Positions 15,599 through 24,427 are shown, counted from the stretch's first letter. The stretch: 43,887 bases of DNA from an uncultured Rhodospirillales bacterium (GCA_903893975.1 CAITOL010000028.1:1-43887); one strand, 5' to 3'. The notes: generated from the sequence alone by a model not told the origin. A program made the numbers and translations.

Positions 15599-16044
15599 AT
15601 CGCGAAGGTAATTGGCTCGGCGGCTGGGCGTTTCAGCCCGGCGGCCTGGGCGCGGCGGATCAGGTCATCGAGCGTGAGGCCGGCGAGTTGGGTTTTGGCC
15701 GCGTCTTCCAGCTCACCCCATAATTTGTCGACGACCGCGGTTTGCAGCCGGCCGCTGGGCCCTTCGCCGTTGGCGGCGTCGTCGGCGGTGGCGACGGCGA
15801 CGATTTCGGCGAGGCGGATTTCCCGGCGCGGGCGGCCGAGTTTGTAGCCGCCGCGCGGGCCGCGCACGCTTTCCAGCAAGCCGGCGCGGGAGAGGGCTTG
15901 CAGCAACGGCTCCATGCCGCGCCGCGCCAGGCCGAGCCGTTCGGCGAGGTCGCCGGCGCTGACGGTATCCGCCCGGCCGCCATGGAAGGCGATGTCGAGC
16001 ATGACGGTGACGGCGGTCATGGCGCGATCCTGGCGAATGAGCAT
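15595..16044 (-). CDS. Rrf2-family transcriptional regulator, CymR-like
   Basis: The 149-residue protein has an N-terminal winged helix (SAGDLAERLGLARRGMEPLLQ and a GPRGGYKLGR wing) of the Rrf2 type. It has no cysteine at all, so it cannot bind an Fe-S cluster as IscR or NsrR do. In that respect it resembles CymR, which senses cysteine supply through cysteine synthase. It is divergent from cysK and close to cysI, which fits a sulfur regulator. The longer ATG start was kept because MLIRQDRAM matches the family N-terminus, although its ribosome site is weak. Confidence 0.85.
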   Translation of the reverse strand: MLIRQDRAMTAVTVMLDIAFHGGRADTVSAGDLAERLGLARRGMEPLLQALSRAGLLESVRGPRGGYKLGRPRREIRLAEIVAVATADDAANGEGPSGRLQTAVVDKLWGELEDAAKTQLAGLTLDDLIRRAQAAGLKRPAAEPITFAI

Positions 16045-16070
16045 GCGGCGTTGAACCCCAGTAAAGTTGT

Positions 16071-16097
16071 GGCGGACCGGTTAAACCACGATCCGCC
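16071..16097. promoter_or_regulatory. Dyad between Rrf2 gene and cysK, candidate operator
   Basis: GGCGGA and TCCGCC form an inverted repeat around a GGTTAAACC centre in the divergent promoter region. A second palindrome, TTCGGCCGAA, lies at 16114-16123. Either could be the binding site of the neighbouring Rrf2 protein; this is inferred from position. Confidence 0.35.
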
Positions 16098-16167
16098 GCT
16101 GTGATACACGTATTTCGGCCGAATGTGCTACAGGCGGCGATGGTTCAAAGCTTGTTTGCGAGGCCTC

Positions 16168-17136
16168 ATGTCCGATGATTTTACCGCTGCCCCGACGCGT
16201 GGCCGCATTTATGACAGCGTGCTGGACACGATCGGGGCCACCCCGCTGGTGCGCCTGCCGCGCTTGCAGGCCGAGGAGCGGCTGGGCGCGACGGTGCTGC
16301 TGAAGCTGGAGTTTTTCAACCCGCTGGGCTCGGTGAAAGACCGGATCGGGCTGGCGATGATCGATGCGGCCGAGGCGGCGGGGCTGATCGCGCCCGGCCG
16401 GTCGGTGCTGGTGGAACCGACATCGGGCAATACCGGGATTGCGCTGGGGTTTGTCGCCGCCGCGCGCGGCTACCGGCTGATTGTGTGCATGCCCGAAGGG
16501 GCCTCGGTGGAGCGGCGGAAGATGCTGCGGCTGATGGGGGCGGAGGTGGAGTCCACCCCGGCGCGGCAGGGCATGGCCGGTGCGATTGCGCGGGCGGAGG
16601 CGATTGTGGCGGCGACCCCGGGTGCGTGGACGCCGCGCCAGTTCGATAACCCGGCCAACCCGGCGGTGCATGCCGCGACCACGGCGGAGGAGATCTGGGC
16701 TGATACCGCCGGGGCGGTGGATCTGATCGTGGCCGGCGCTGGCACCGGCGGCACGATTTCCGGCATTGCCCGGGCGCTGAAGCCACGCAAGCCCGGCCTG
16801 CGGGTGCATCTGGTGGAGCCGTCGGAAAGCGCGGTGCTGTCGGGTGATGAGCCGGGGCCGCACGGGGTGCAAGGCATCGGGCCGGGGTTTCAGCCGGGTG
16901 TGCTGGCGCTGGAGTTGGTGGACGAGATTGCACGGGTGAGCGAGCGCGAGGCGATTGCCGCCGCCCGCCGCTGCGCGCAGACCGAGGGCTTGCCGATTGG
17001 CATATCGTCGGGCGCGGCGCTGCATGCGGCGTTGGCGGTGGCGCGCGATCCGGCGCATGCGGGCAAGCTGATCGTGGCGATCGCGCCGTCATTCGCCGAG
17101 CGCTACATGTCCACCGCTTTGTTCGCGGGGATGTGA
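16168..17136 (+). CDS. cysK: Cysteine synthase A
   Basis: The 322-residue PLP enzyme joins O-acetylserine and sulfide to make cysteine. The PLP lysine is Lys57 in NPLGSVKDR, the substrate loop TSGNTG is at 85-90, and the phosphate-binding GAGTGGTISG stretch lies near 193-202. The ATG at 16168 has GAGG upstream and follows the divergent regulator region; the frame is open slightly further upstream without support. A single base separates its stop from the next gene. Confidence 0.92.
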   Translation: MSDDFTAAPTRGRIYDSVLDTIGATPLVRLPRLQAEERLGATVLLKLEFFNPLGSVKDRIGLAMIDAAEAAGLIAPGRSVLVEPTSGNTGIALGFVAAARGYRLIVCMPEGASVERRKMLRLMGAEVESTPARQGMAGAIARAEAIVAATPGAWTPRQFDNPANPAVHAATTAEEIWADTAGAVDLIVAGAGTGGTISGIARALKPRKPGLRVHLVEPSESAVLSGDEPGPHGVQGIGPGFQPGVLALELVDEIARVSEREAIAAARRCAQTEGLPIGISSGAALHAALAVARDPAHAGKLIVAIAPSFAERYMSTALFAGM

Positions 17137-17137
17137 G

Positions 17138-17911
17138 ATGACTGAGCACTATGTGGTGACGGCGGGCGCGGCGCGGATTGCGGTGCTGGCCGATGGCGAG
17201 GGGGTGCCGCTGGTGCTGCTGCCGTCATCGTCGCGCGACTCGGAGGATTTTGCCGAGGTGGCGCAGGCTTGGGGGACGCGGGGCTTTCGGGTGCTGCGGC
17301 CGCAGCCGCGCGGGATGCTGGGCAGTGACGGGCCGTTGAGCGGGATTTCTCAGCATGATCTGGCCGCCGATGTGGCGGCGGTGATCCGCCACGCCAATCG
17401 CGGCCCGGCGATTGTGCTGGGGCATGCGTATGGCAATTGGGTGGCGCGCACGGTGGCGGCGGATTTTCCGGCGTTGGTGCGCGGGGTGGTGCTGGCGGCG
17501 GCGTCGGCCCGGAAGTCCGCGCCGGAGCTGGGGGCGGCGCTGAACCGGGCGATGGATGCGGCGCTGCCGGTGGAGACGCGGCTGGCGGCGTTGCGGCAGG
17601 CGTTTTTCGCCCCTGGGCATGATCCGTCCGGCTGGTTGGACGGGTGGCACCCGGCGGTGACCGCGGCGCAGCGGGCGGCGACGGCGGCGGCACCGCGGGC
17701 GGAATGGTGGACGGCCGGGCGGGCGCCGGTGCTGGATGTGCAGGCGGCGGCCGATCCGTGGCGGCCGGCGGGCACGGAGAACGATTTCCGCGACGATCTG
17801 GGTGCCGGCCGGGTGACGGTGGTGGTGATCGCCGAGGCCAGCCACGCGCTGATCCCCGAGCAGCCGGCGGCCTTGGTGGATGCGGTGGTGGACTGGGCGC
17901 GCCGGCTGTAG
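17138..17911 (+). CDS. Alpha/beta-hydrolase-fold protein with Ser-to-Ala elbow
   Basis: The 257-residue protein has the alpha/beta-hydrolase fold, but the nucleophile elbow reads G-H-A-Y-G (95-99), so Ala97 stands where the catalytic Ser should be. A C-terminal His is present (EASHALIPEQP). It may therefore be a non-hydrolytic binding protein or use another chemistry. It starts one base after the cysK stop and is surely co-transcribed with it, so a link to cysteine or acetate release is conceivable. Confidence 0.78.
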   Translation: MTEHYVVTAGAARIAVLADGEGVPLVLLPSSSRDSEDFAEVAQAWGTRGFRVLRPQPRGMLGSDGPLSGISQHDLAADVAAVIRHANRGPAIVLGHAYGNWVARTVAADFPALVRGVVLAAASARKSAPELGAALNRAMDAALPVETRLAALRQAFFAPGHDPSGWLDGWHPAVTAAQRAATAAAPRAEWWTAGRAPVLDVQAAADPWRPAGTENDFRDDLGAGRVTVVVIAEASHALIPEQPAALVDAVVDWARRL

Positions 17912-17914
17912 CGG

Positions 17915-18730
17915 CTACTGGCTTGGCAGGGTGACGCCGGGCGGGAGTTGCACCCCTGGCGGCAGTTTGAAGCCGGGCGGTAGCTTGAGGTTGGGCGGGA
18001 TTTTCAGCCCAGGCGGCAGAGTGACGCCGGGGGGCAGGGTGATGCCGCCGGGGAGGGTTGTGCCGGCCGGGGCCGCGCCAGCAGGGGCGGCGGCACTGGG
18101 AGCGGCTGTGGGCAATGCCGGTCTGGCGCTGGCGGTGATCGGCGGTGCGGCAGGTGCGACGGCTGGTGGTGCGGCGGGCGGTGCGGTGGTGCCGAGTTTG
18201 CGCAGGCCGGGCGGAGCGGCGAAGTGGCTGGGGGATTGCGGTTCGTAGCTGACCTGCCGTGCCTCGATCCCATTGCCGGACAAAGCGAGGATGCGCAGCA
18301 GCACGCCATCGGCGGTGACGCAGGCGGTGCCGCTGCCGCGTGGGGTTTTATAGCCCCAGTTGGTGCAGCCGAGCCCGGCCACCTGGGTGTCTGCGCCACG
18401 GGTGAAGCTGATTGTGTCGTCCGGCCACTGGCCTTCCTGCGGCACGCGGTTGGCGGACATGTCGATATAATAGCCTTGGCTTTCCATCACCGCCGAGGCG
18501 CGCTGGGATTGCCGGTCCACCAACACGTAGCCGGGCTGGCCGGCGGTTTCCACCCGCATGATACTGGCGCCGGCGCGTTGGCTGATTTTGATGTCGCGCG
18601 GCGCGCCGCGCCCGACCAGGCTGTAGCTGACGGTGACATCGCGGCTGGCGCGCAGCAGCGGTGCATCTTCGGCCCAGGCCGGTGTGGCGGCCAGGGCCAG
18701 GATCAGTCCGCAAATTCGCAACCCGGCCAT
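17915..18730 (-). CDS. Secreted protein with PPG-type hexapeptide tail
   Basis: The 271-residue product has a signal peptide (cut near PAWA, residue 20), a globular part of about 160 residues with two cysteines (CTNWGYK and ACVTADG), then an Ala/Pro-rich linker and about seven hexapeptide repeats of the type LPPGV(T/K/Q) up to the C-terminus. The globular part weakly recalls DUF4412-like lipoprotein domains. No function is known. The ATG at 18730 follows AAGG, while the longer open frame would overlap rpmE. Confidence 0.6.
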   Translation of the reverse strand: MAGLRICGLILALAATPAWAEDAPLLRASRDVTVSYSLVGRGAPRDIKISQRAGASIMRVETAGQPGYVLVDRQSQRASAVMESQGYYIDMSANRVPQEGQWPDDTISFTRGADTQVAGLGCTNWGYKTPRGSGTACVTADGVLLRILALSGNGIEARQVSYEPQSPSHFAAPPGLRKLGTTAPPAAPPAVAPAAPPITASARPALPTAAPSAAAPAGAAPAGTTLPGGITLPPGVTLPPGLKIPPNLKLPPGFKLPPGVQLPPGVTLPSQ

Positions 18731-18815
18731 TTCTTGCACCTTCACTCCGTGACCGCTATACCGCGCGCTTCGTTCTTCCGGTCGGTATCGGTGGGACCAG
18801 CAAAGGAACACTATC

Positions 18816-19043
18816 ATGAAGCCCGGCATCCATCCGCAATACCACGAAGTCACCGTCATCATGACCGACGGTACCGAGTTCAAAACCCGCACCTGCTCCG
18901 GCAAGCCCGGCGATGTGATGCGGCTTGATATCGATCCGAAGTCGCATCCGGCGTGGACCGGCGTGCAGCGTATTATGGACACTGGCGGCCAGGTCGCCAA
19001 GTTCAACAAGAAGTTCGGTGGGCTCGGCGTTCGCAAAGCCTGA
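18816..19043 (+). CDS. rpmE: 50S ribosomal protein L31
   Basis: The 75-residue protein is bacterial L31, recognised by [24 protein letters not shown] and [10 protein letters not shown]. It lacks the CxxC zinc pairs of the C+ form, so it is a zinc-independent variant. It is placed on the 50S central protuberance and bridges to the 30S. The ATG has AAGGAA upstream. A strong terminator follows, and the next gene's heat-shock promoter is embedded in it. Confidence 0.95.
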   Translation: MKPGIHPQYHEVTVIMTDGTEFKTRTCSGKPGDVMRLDIDPKSHPAWTGVQRIMDTGGQVAKFNKKFGGLGVRKA

Positions 19044-19086
19044 TACCTTAGCGAAGCTTGAGACTAGAATTTTTTGGTCTGACGCC

Positions 19087-19120
19087 AAAAGTCGCCCCTT
19101 GAACGAGGGGCGGCTTTTCT
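19087..19120 (+). terminator. Intrinsic terminator of rpmE
   Basis: A stem pairs AAAAGTCGCCCC with GGGGCGGCTTTT around a TTGAACGA loop region, and CTTTTCTT follows. The A/T ends let it act in both directions. It also contains the -35 box of the downstream hsp20 promoter. Confidence 0.8.
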
Positions 19121-19128
19121 TATGTCTG
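19098..19128 (+). promoter_or_regulatory. RpoH (sigma-32) heat-shock promoter of hsp20
   Basis: CTTG (19098-19101), 17 bases, then CTTATGTCTG (19119-19128) fits the alphaproteobacterial RpoH consensus CTTG-N17-CYTATNTNNG at every fixed position. Transcription would start near 19130-19135, exactly before the first hairpin of the leader. The -35 box lies in the loop of the rpmE terminator. Confidence 0.75.
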
Positions 19129-19134
19129 GACGGT

Positions 19135-19226
19135 GAGAATGCCCAGCAGGGGTTCTCCGCAATCAGTCCAGGATCGGCCCGTTCGGGCGGTCCATGCGTC
19201 CAACCTTGCTATCGCAGGAGGTTTCT
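19135..19226 (+). promoter_or_regulatory. ROSE-type RNA thermometer in the hsp20 leader
   Basis: The leader folds into three hairpins: GAGAA...TTCTC (19135-19157), GGATCG...CGGTCC (19171-19193) and a last one pairing AACCTTGCT (19202-19210) with AGGAGGTT (19216-19223). The last stem hides the ribosome-binding site and keeps one bulged G in the TTGCT box, the hallmark of ROSE elements. Such leaders melt on heating and allow translation. Location before an Hsp20 gene matches the known use. Confidence 0.75.
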
Positions 19227-19676
19227 ATGAACGTACTCAATCTGTCGCCGCTGTTCCGCACCGCCATTGGGTTTGACCGGCTGGCCCGGCTGGCCGATAC
19301 GGTGACCGCGAGCGCCGACCCCGGCTATCCCCCGTATAATATTGAGCGTGTGTCTGATGATGCCTATCGCCTGATTATGGCGGTGGCGGGGTTCGGTCCG
19401 GATGATGTGGAACTGACCGTGAAGGACAACACGCTGGTGATCGCCGGCAAGCTGGCCGCCGAGGCGCCGCAGGCTGAGGTGCTGTATCGCGGTATCGCCG
19501 GGCGGGCGTTTGAGCGCCGGTTCCTGCTGGCGGATCATATCGTGGTGGAAGGGGCCGACCTGACCAACGGGTTGCTGCACGTCAGCCTGAAGCGCGTGGT
19601 GCCGGAAACGCTGAAGCCGCGCCGGATTGCCATTGGGGCGGCGGCGCCGCAGGTGGAGACCGCGCAGGCGGCTTGA
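19227..19676 (+). CDS. Small heat-shock protein, Hsp20 family
   Basis: The 149-residue chaperone has a central alpha-crystallin domain of about 90 residues (YNIERVSDDAYRLIMAVAGFG to LHVSLKR) with the class A stretch FERRFLLADHI. It follows IbpA/HspH-type proteins that hold unfolded proteins until refolding by DnaK/ClpB. The ATG is preceded by AGGAGG, which is sequestered in the leader hairpin. An RpoH promoter and a ROSE-type leader suggest control at both transcription and translation. Confidence 0.92.
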   Translation: MNVLNLSPLFRTAIGFDRLARLADTVTASADPGYPPYNIERVSDDAYRLIMAVAGFGPDDVELTVKDNTLVIAGKLAAEAPQAEVLYRGIAGRAFERRFLLADHIVVEGADLTNGLLHVSLKRVVPETLKPRRIAIGAAAPQVETAQAA

Positions 19677-19687
19677 TTGGTTAAGCT

Positions 19688-19740
19688 GTTCTTTTTGTGA
19701 ACAAAAAGAACCAAAAAAACGTCATCAACTTCTTGGCCTC
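19688..19740 (+). repeat. Dispersed hairpin repeat, half copy C
   Basis: The GTTCTTTTTG hairpin (19688-19711), the A-run and the inner ACGTCATCAA plus TCGCCGT bases match copy B, but the second GGAGC hairpin is missing. It lies between hsp20 and the mannonate dehydratase gene. Confidence 0.7.
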
Positions 19741-19790
19741 GCCGTGCCGTCCGGGTTGGGGTGGTGCGGCGGGGCTATGAATACGCCTTG

Positions 19791-19838
19791 CCTGCTTTGC
19801 CTTCGGCCCGCATCATTGGCGGGCCGAGGGAGGGCAGG
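19791..19838 (+). promoter_or_regulatory. Long hairpin over the mannonate dehydratase ribosome site
   Basis: TCGGCCCGC (19803-19811) pairs perfectly with GCGGGCCGA (19819-19827), and CCTGC (19791-19795) with GCAGG (19834-19838) can close it further out. The 3' arm includes the GGGAGGGCAGG ribosome site 4-14 bases before the ATG. It may limit translation or end hsp20 transcripts; no T-run follows. Confidence 0.4.
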
Positions 19839-19841
19839 TTT

Positions 19842-20825
19842 ATGCATCTGGGAACCCAGATCCAGCCGCGTGATGATACCGATTACCGCATGTGGGCGCA
19901 GTTGGGGGTGACGCATGTCTGCGTCGATCCGCCGGGCAATCCGCATGACTGGACGTTGGAGACGCTGCTGCGGCATCGCGACCATGTCGCCAGTTTTGGC
20001 CTCTGCCTGGATATGGTGCAGTTGCCGCTGAGCTCGCGGGTGATCGAGCAGCAGCAGAGCCCGCATATTCTGCTGGGCAAATCGCCGGAGCGGGACCGGG
20101 AGATCGACAGTATCTGCGCCTTGATCGAGCGTCTGGCGCAGGCGGGGATTCCGGCGGCGAAATATAACCTCAATATCATCGGTATTCCGCGCACGCCGCT
20201 GGAAGCCGGGCGCGGCGGGGCGATGGCGGAGGCGTTTCGCTGGGAACTCGCCGACCACAACGCGCCGCCCACGATGGCCGGGGTGGTGGATGAGGCGGAG
20301 AACTGGGCGCGGATCGAGTATTTCCTCGCCCGCGTGGTGCCGGTGGCGACCGCGAACCGCATCCGGCTGGCCTGCCATCCGCATGACCCGTACACCCCGC
20401 CCGGCTATCGTGGGGTGACGCGGGTGCTGGGCACGGTGGCGGGGTTGCAGCGCTTCGTGCTGATGCATGAAAGCCCGTATCACGGGTTGAATTTCTGCCA
20501 GGGCTCGGTGGGCGAAATGCTCGATGATCCGGGGGCGGAGATATTCGACGTGATCCGCTGGTTCGGCACGCGCAACAAGCTGTTCAACGTGCATTTTCGC
20601 AACATCGCCGGCGGCAAGCTCAGTTTTCGTGAAACCTTCCCCGATGAGGGGGCGATGGATATGGCGCGGTCTTTGGCGGTGTATCGGGAGGTGGGCTACC
20701 AGCACATGGTGATGCCGGACCACGTGCCGCAGATTGATGCGCGCGACCCGTCCGGCACCGCGTTTGCGTTCTGCTATGGCTATATCCGCGCGTTGATGGA
20801 CGCGTTGGCGAGCGGGGTGGGTTAG
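19842..20825 (+). CDS. Mannonate dehydratase family protein (UxuA-like)
   Basis: The 327-residue TIM-barrel protein matches the UxuA-type sugar-acid dehydratases, which convert D-mannonate to 2-keto-3-deoxygluconate. Recognisable stretches are [43 protein letters not shown] and [11 protein letters not shown]. Compared with E. coli UxuA (about 394 residues) it is shorter, so a related substrate is possible. The ATG at 19842 was chosen over longer starts that would enter the repeat. Its stop overlaps the stop of the convergent histidine kinase by four bases. Confidence 0.82.
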   Translation: MHLGTQIQPRDDTDYRMWAQLGVTHVCVDPPGNPHDWTLETLLRHRDHVASFGLCLDMVQLPLSSRVIEQQQSPHILLGKSPERDREIDSICALIERLAQAGIPAAKYNLNIIGIPRTPLEAGRGGAMAEAFRWELADHNAPPTMAGVVDEAENWARIEYFLARVVPVATANRIRLACHPHDPYTPPGYRGVTRVLGTVAGLQRFVLMHESPYHGLNFCQGSVGEMLDDPGAEIFDVIRWFGTRNKLFNVHFRNIAGGKLSFRETFPDEGAMDMARSLAVYREVGYQHMVMPDHVPQIDARDPSGTAFAFCYGYIRALMDALASGVG

Positions 20826-23362
20826 AGGTCGGCGAAGAGCTCATCCAGGTCGGACATGATGGCCGCCGTGTCGGCCGTGCTCGGCGCGGCGTCGGCAGGG
20901 GCCGGGAGGGCATCGGCTGGCGCGCGGCGGCTGAATGCGTAGACGCTGAGCACGCGCTCGATGGTATTTTGCAGTTCTTTGCGGTCGATCGGCTTGCTGA
21001 CATAGCCATTCATGCCGTTGGCCATATAGCGTTCGCGGTCGCCGGCCATGGCGTTGGCGGTGAGCGCGATGACCGGCGTGGCGGCTTGGGCGTTGGGCAG
21101 CGCGCGGATCGCCTTGGTGGCGGTGGGGCCGTCCATATTGGGCATCATCACATCCATCAACACCACGTCGAACGTATGTTCGCTGACGGCTTGCACCGCC
21201 TCCAGGCCATCCTCGGCGAAGGTCAGGGTATGGCCATCCGGGTTGAGGAAGGCGGCAATGACGCGACGGTTGATCTCGTCATCTTCGGCCACCAGGATAT
21301 CGAGCGTCACGCGCGGGCCGGCCGGCGTGGCTTCCAGCATTGCACCATCATCGGCGATCGGCTCATCAGTCCGCAGCGCGTGCAGTTGCACTGTGAAGAC
21401 GCTGCCCTTGCCGGGGGTGCTGGCAACGGTGATGTCGCCATCCATCAGGTTGGTCAATTCGCGGGAGATCGCCAGGCCCAATCCGGTGCCGCCGAAGCGA
21501 CGGGTGGAGGAGGCATCGGCCTGGGTGAAGCGGGTGAACAGGCTGGCGACGACTTCGGGCGACATGCCGATGCCGTGATCGGCGACCGCGATGCGGATTT
21601 GCACCCGGTCTGGCCGGTCCGGGTCGGGCCAGCTGCCGACCTCGATGCCGATTTCACCGTCATGGCTGAACTTGATGGCGTTGGACAGTAGGTTGGTGAT
21701 CACCTGGCGCAGCCGGGTCGGGTCGATCAGCACTGGCGGCGGCACGGTGCCGAAATCCAGCCGCAAATGCAGCCCGCGCTGTTCGGCGGCGATGCGCATC
21801 AGGCTGACCACGTCGCGCACGAGGTCTGTCATCCGGCTGGGCAACGGTTCCAGCACGATGCGGCCGGCTTCCAGCTTGGAATAATCCAGAATGTCGTTCA
21901 GCACCGTGAGCAGCGCGTTGCCGGAGCGGGTGATGGTTTCGCACATATCCCGTTGGTCCGGGTTCAGGCCGGAATGGCGCAATACCTGGATCATGCCGAG
22001 CACGCCGTTCATCGGGGTGCGAATTTCGTGGCTCATATTGGCCAGGAAGTCTGATTTGGCCCGGTTCGAGGCCTCGGCGGCGGCGAGGCTGGTTTCCCGC
22101 GCTGCCGCGGTGGCGTGTTCGTCCGAGGTGTCGGTCGAGGTGAGGACCAGCCCGCCATCAGGGAGCGGCTGTACTTCGGAGGTGACGAAGCGACCGCCGG
22201 TGAATTGCCGCTCGTGCACAGCCGGGCCATTGCGGGGATGGCGGATCTGGGTGCCGATGGCGCTCAGCGCGAAGCTGACCGGGGCACGGCGGGCGACCTG
22301 ATCGGCGGCCAGGCCCAGCAGCGCGCGGGCGCGGTCGTTGGCGACGACGATGCGGCCGGCGCGATTGGCCATGACCACACCCTGGGTCATGCGCCCGAAG
22401 GCAACGGCGAACGCCCCCTGTGATTCCGCCGCGCGGCGGCGGCTGTGCAGCCATACGCCGCCAACCAGAACGATGAACATCGTGCCAATGCCTGCGGCCA
22501 CATGCGCCCGCGATTGTTCCAGCGTGTAGCTGGTCAGCAATTCGGCGACATCGGCGGTCACCAACACAATCAGCGGATAGTTCGCCAGCACGCGGAAACT
22601 CTTGAGCGTGCCTTGCGGGCCGGAGTTGGGGTCGCGATAGACGCCTTCGACGCCGAGTTGGCTGATTTTGGCCATGACGTCGGGCCTGGAATGGCCGAGC
22701 TGCTGCGGGCCATCCGGCGCATGCACGCGAACGATGCCATCGGCGCCGATCAGGGACACACTGCCCTGCGGGAAGCGGACCGATTCGTAGAAGGCCGAGA
22801 GGTAGCCAATATCGACCGACAGCACGATCACGCCGCCAAGGGTGCCGGCCGCGTCGCGCAGTGCACGGGTGAGCTGGATGGTCCAGCGGTTGGTGGCGCG
22901 ACCGAGCACGGGCACGCTGATGAACAGCCGGTCTGGCGCCTCGCCAAGATGGGCACGGAAATGCGCCCGGTCCGACAGGTCGATCGGTTTGGCACCCGGG
23001 GCGGCGGTGCTCGCCTCCATCATGCCATCCGGGCCGATCAGGGCCAATTGTGCGGTCATGGTGTCAATCGGGTGCGCGGCATCGAACCAGTCGCGGATGC
23101 GAAAATTCGCCGGATCGCGCCGGTAGAGGGTTTGGATGAAGCGCAGCATGACGTCGGCGGTTTCGACCGTCCGGACCGTGCTTTGTTCCAGATTGCGCGT
23201 CAGATTGTCGATATCCGCCTGGGCGCTGTGCTCGCTGGCGGCTTGGAGTTGCGACAGATGGATTTCGATTCCTGACCAGAGTACCCCGGTCATGCCAAGG
23301 ACCGTGGCGAGGCAGCGCACGATGTCACGCAGATCGCGCCTGCGGCGAAATCGTCGGAACAT
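20822..23362 (-). CDS. Hybrid sensor histidine kinase with receiver domain
   Basis: The 846-residue membrane sensor has TM1 at about 13-33, a Cache-like periplasmic domain (about 35-285), TM2 at about 288-306, a PAS-like region (315-400), HisKA with the phospho-acceptor His445 ([12 protein letters not shown]), an ATPase domain ([23 protein letters not shown]) and a C-terminal receiver with Asp737 and Lys790. It would autophosphorylate and pass phosphate via its receiver to an Hpt domain. The gene follows the REC-Hpt gene with one base between stop and ATG; a GTG nine bases earlier is an alternative start. Confidence 0.9.
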   Translation of the reverse strand: MFRRFRRRRDLRDIVRCLATVLGMTGVLWSGIEIHLSQLQAASEHSAQADIDNLTRNLEQSTVRTVETADVMLRFIQTLYRRDPANFRIRDWFDAAHPIDTMTAQLALIGPDGMMEASTAAPGAKPIDLSDRAHFRAHLGEAPDRLFISVPVLGRATNRWTIQLTRALRDAAGTLGGVIVLSVDIGYLSAFYESVRFPQGSVSLIGADGIVRVHAPDGPQQLGHSRPDVMAKISQLGVEGVYRDPNSGPQGTLKSFRVLANYPLIVLVTADVAELLTSYTLEQSRAHVAAGIGTMFIVLVGGVWLHSRRRAAESQGAFAVAFGRMTQGVVMANRAGRIVVANDRARALLGLAADQVARRAPVSFALSAIGTQIRHPRNGPAVHERQFTGGRFVTSEVQPLPDGGLVLTSTDTSDEHATAAARETSLAAAEASNRAKSDFLANMSHEIRTPMNGVLGMIQVLRHSGLNPDQRDMCETITRSGNALLTVLNDILDYSKLEAGRIVLEPLPSRMTDLVRDVVSLMRIAAEQRGLHLRLDFGTVPPPVLIDPTRLRQVITNLLSNAIKFSHDGEIGIEVGSWPDPDRPDRVQIRIAVADHGIGMSPEVVASLFTRFTQADASSTRRFGGTGLGLAISRELTNLMDGDITVASTPGKGSVFTVQLHALRTDEPIADDGAMLEATPAGPRVTLDILVAEDDEINRRVIAAFLNPDGHTLTFAEDGLEAVQAVSEHTFDVVLMDVMMPNMDGPTATKAIRALPNAQAATPVIALTANAMAGDRERYMANGMNGYVSKPIDRKELQNTIERVLSVYAFSRRAPADALPAPADAAPSTADTAAIMSDLDELFADL

Positions 23363-23363
23363 C

Positions 23364-24311
23364 TCAACCACGAAGGTAGGTGTTCATCTGGCGCTGCCGC
23401 ATCTCGCGATCCACATTGGCCTGCACGCGCAATTCGGCCTGGGTGTTGGCGTGGGCTCGCGTGCCGGCATTGGCGGCGGCAACGGCATCCGCAAAGCGGG
23501 TGAGCAAGGCTTCCGCAGCCGGGCCGAATTGCGCGCGGATGCGCACCCCGGCGTCCCCGCCATCGCCGCGCAGTTTGCGGTCGCCGATCATCTGCATCAC
23601 CGCTGCCCCAACGCGCAGGACCTTGATCAACTCCGGCTGCATATGCGCCACCATGTCGTGCTGGCGGACGGCAATGCGTTGCAGGTCGTGCATCCAGCCG
23701 GCGATGTGGCCAAGCAGGCCGTAGCCGAGCATCCCGGCTTGACCTTTGAGATTGTGCAACCGGGTGAGAAGGTCGTTCTGGAAGGCATCAAAACTAAGCC
23801 GCCCGTCGGCAATGCCCGCCGTGGTGGCGGCGAGGGCGGAGAGTTCGGCTGGCAATTGTGCCTCATACGCCGCAGCGAGATCTTCGAGGTTGTTATCGTC
23901 CACCTGCGGGGCGACCAGGCCGAGGGTGGCGGCGACGTGGCGCACCAGCGTGTTCGGCTGGATCGGCTTGACCAGCCAGGCGGCGACGGCGAGTTCCCGG
24001 GCGCGATAGGCGTTTTCACCCTCAGAATTGGCGGTCAACATGATAACCGGGGTGTTGGCCCCCCAGGCGGATTGCCGCAGCCGGGTCACGAAGCCCAGCC
24101 CGTCCATGTTTTCCATGTGATAGTCACAAACAATGATGTCGATGCGGTTGGACTGCACCGCGGCCAAGCCTTTTTCGCCGCTGCCGACCCCGACGATGTC
24201 GCGCATCCCGGCCGCCCTGAGGGCAGTGAGCATGGCCGAGCGCATGGTCGGATCGTCATCGACGATCAGCAGCTTAAGCGCGGCAAATTTCTCACGCAGG
24301 GCTTTAGTCAT
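23364..24311 (-). CDS. Response regulator with REC and Hpt-like domains
   Basis: The 315-residue protein has an N-terminal receiver (acidic pocket Asp18-Asp20, phospho-acceptor Asp63 in VCDYHM, Lys115 in LVKP) and a later helical part with LHNLKGQAG, where His186 fits an Hpt phosphotransfer site. No DNA-binding or enzyme output domain is present. With the downstream hybrid kinase it can form a full His-Asp-His-Asp relay whose output acts elsewhere. ATG 24311 is used, but GTG 24326 is possible; neither has a clear ribosome site. Confidence 0.82.
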   Translation of the reverse strand: MTKALREKFAALKLLIVDDDPTMRSAMLTALRAAGMRDIVGVGSGEKGLAAVQSNRIDIIVCDYHMENMDGLGFVTRLRQSAWGANTPVIMLTANSEGENAYRARELAVAAWLVKPIQPNTLVRHVAATLGLVAPQVDDNNLEDLAAAYEAQLPAELSALAATTAGIADGRLSFDAFQNDLLTRLHNLKGQAGMLGYGLLGHIAGWMHDLQRIAVRQHDMVAHMQPELIKVLRVGAAVMQMIGDRKLRGDGGDAGVRIRAQFGPAAEALLTRFADAVAAANAGTRAHANTQAELRVQANVDREMRQRQMNTYLRG

Positions 24312-24427
24312 GCGATCATGCTTCACTTCATCGACGTTGCGGCCCCGCGTTCACCGCCGAAGCCACGAAAATAGCCGGCGCATGGCACCGTGAGCGCGGG
24401 AGCTAAAAGCAATTTTCTAAAGAAATC

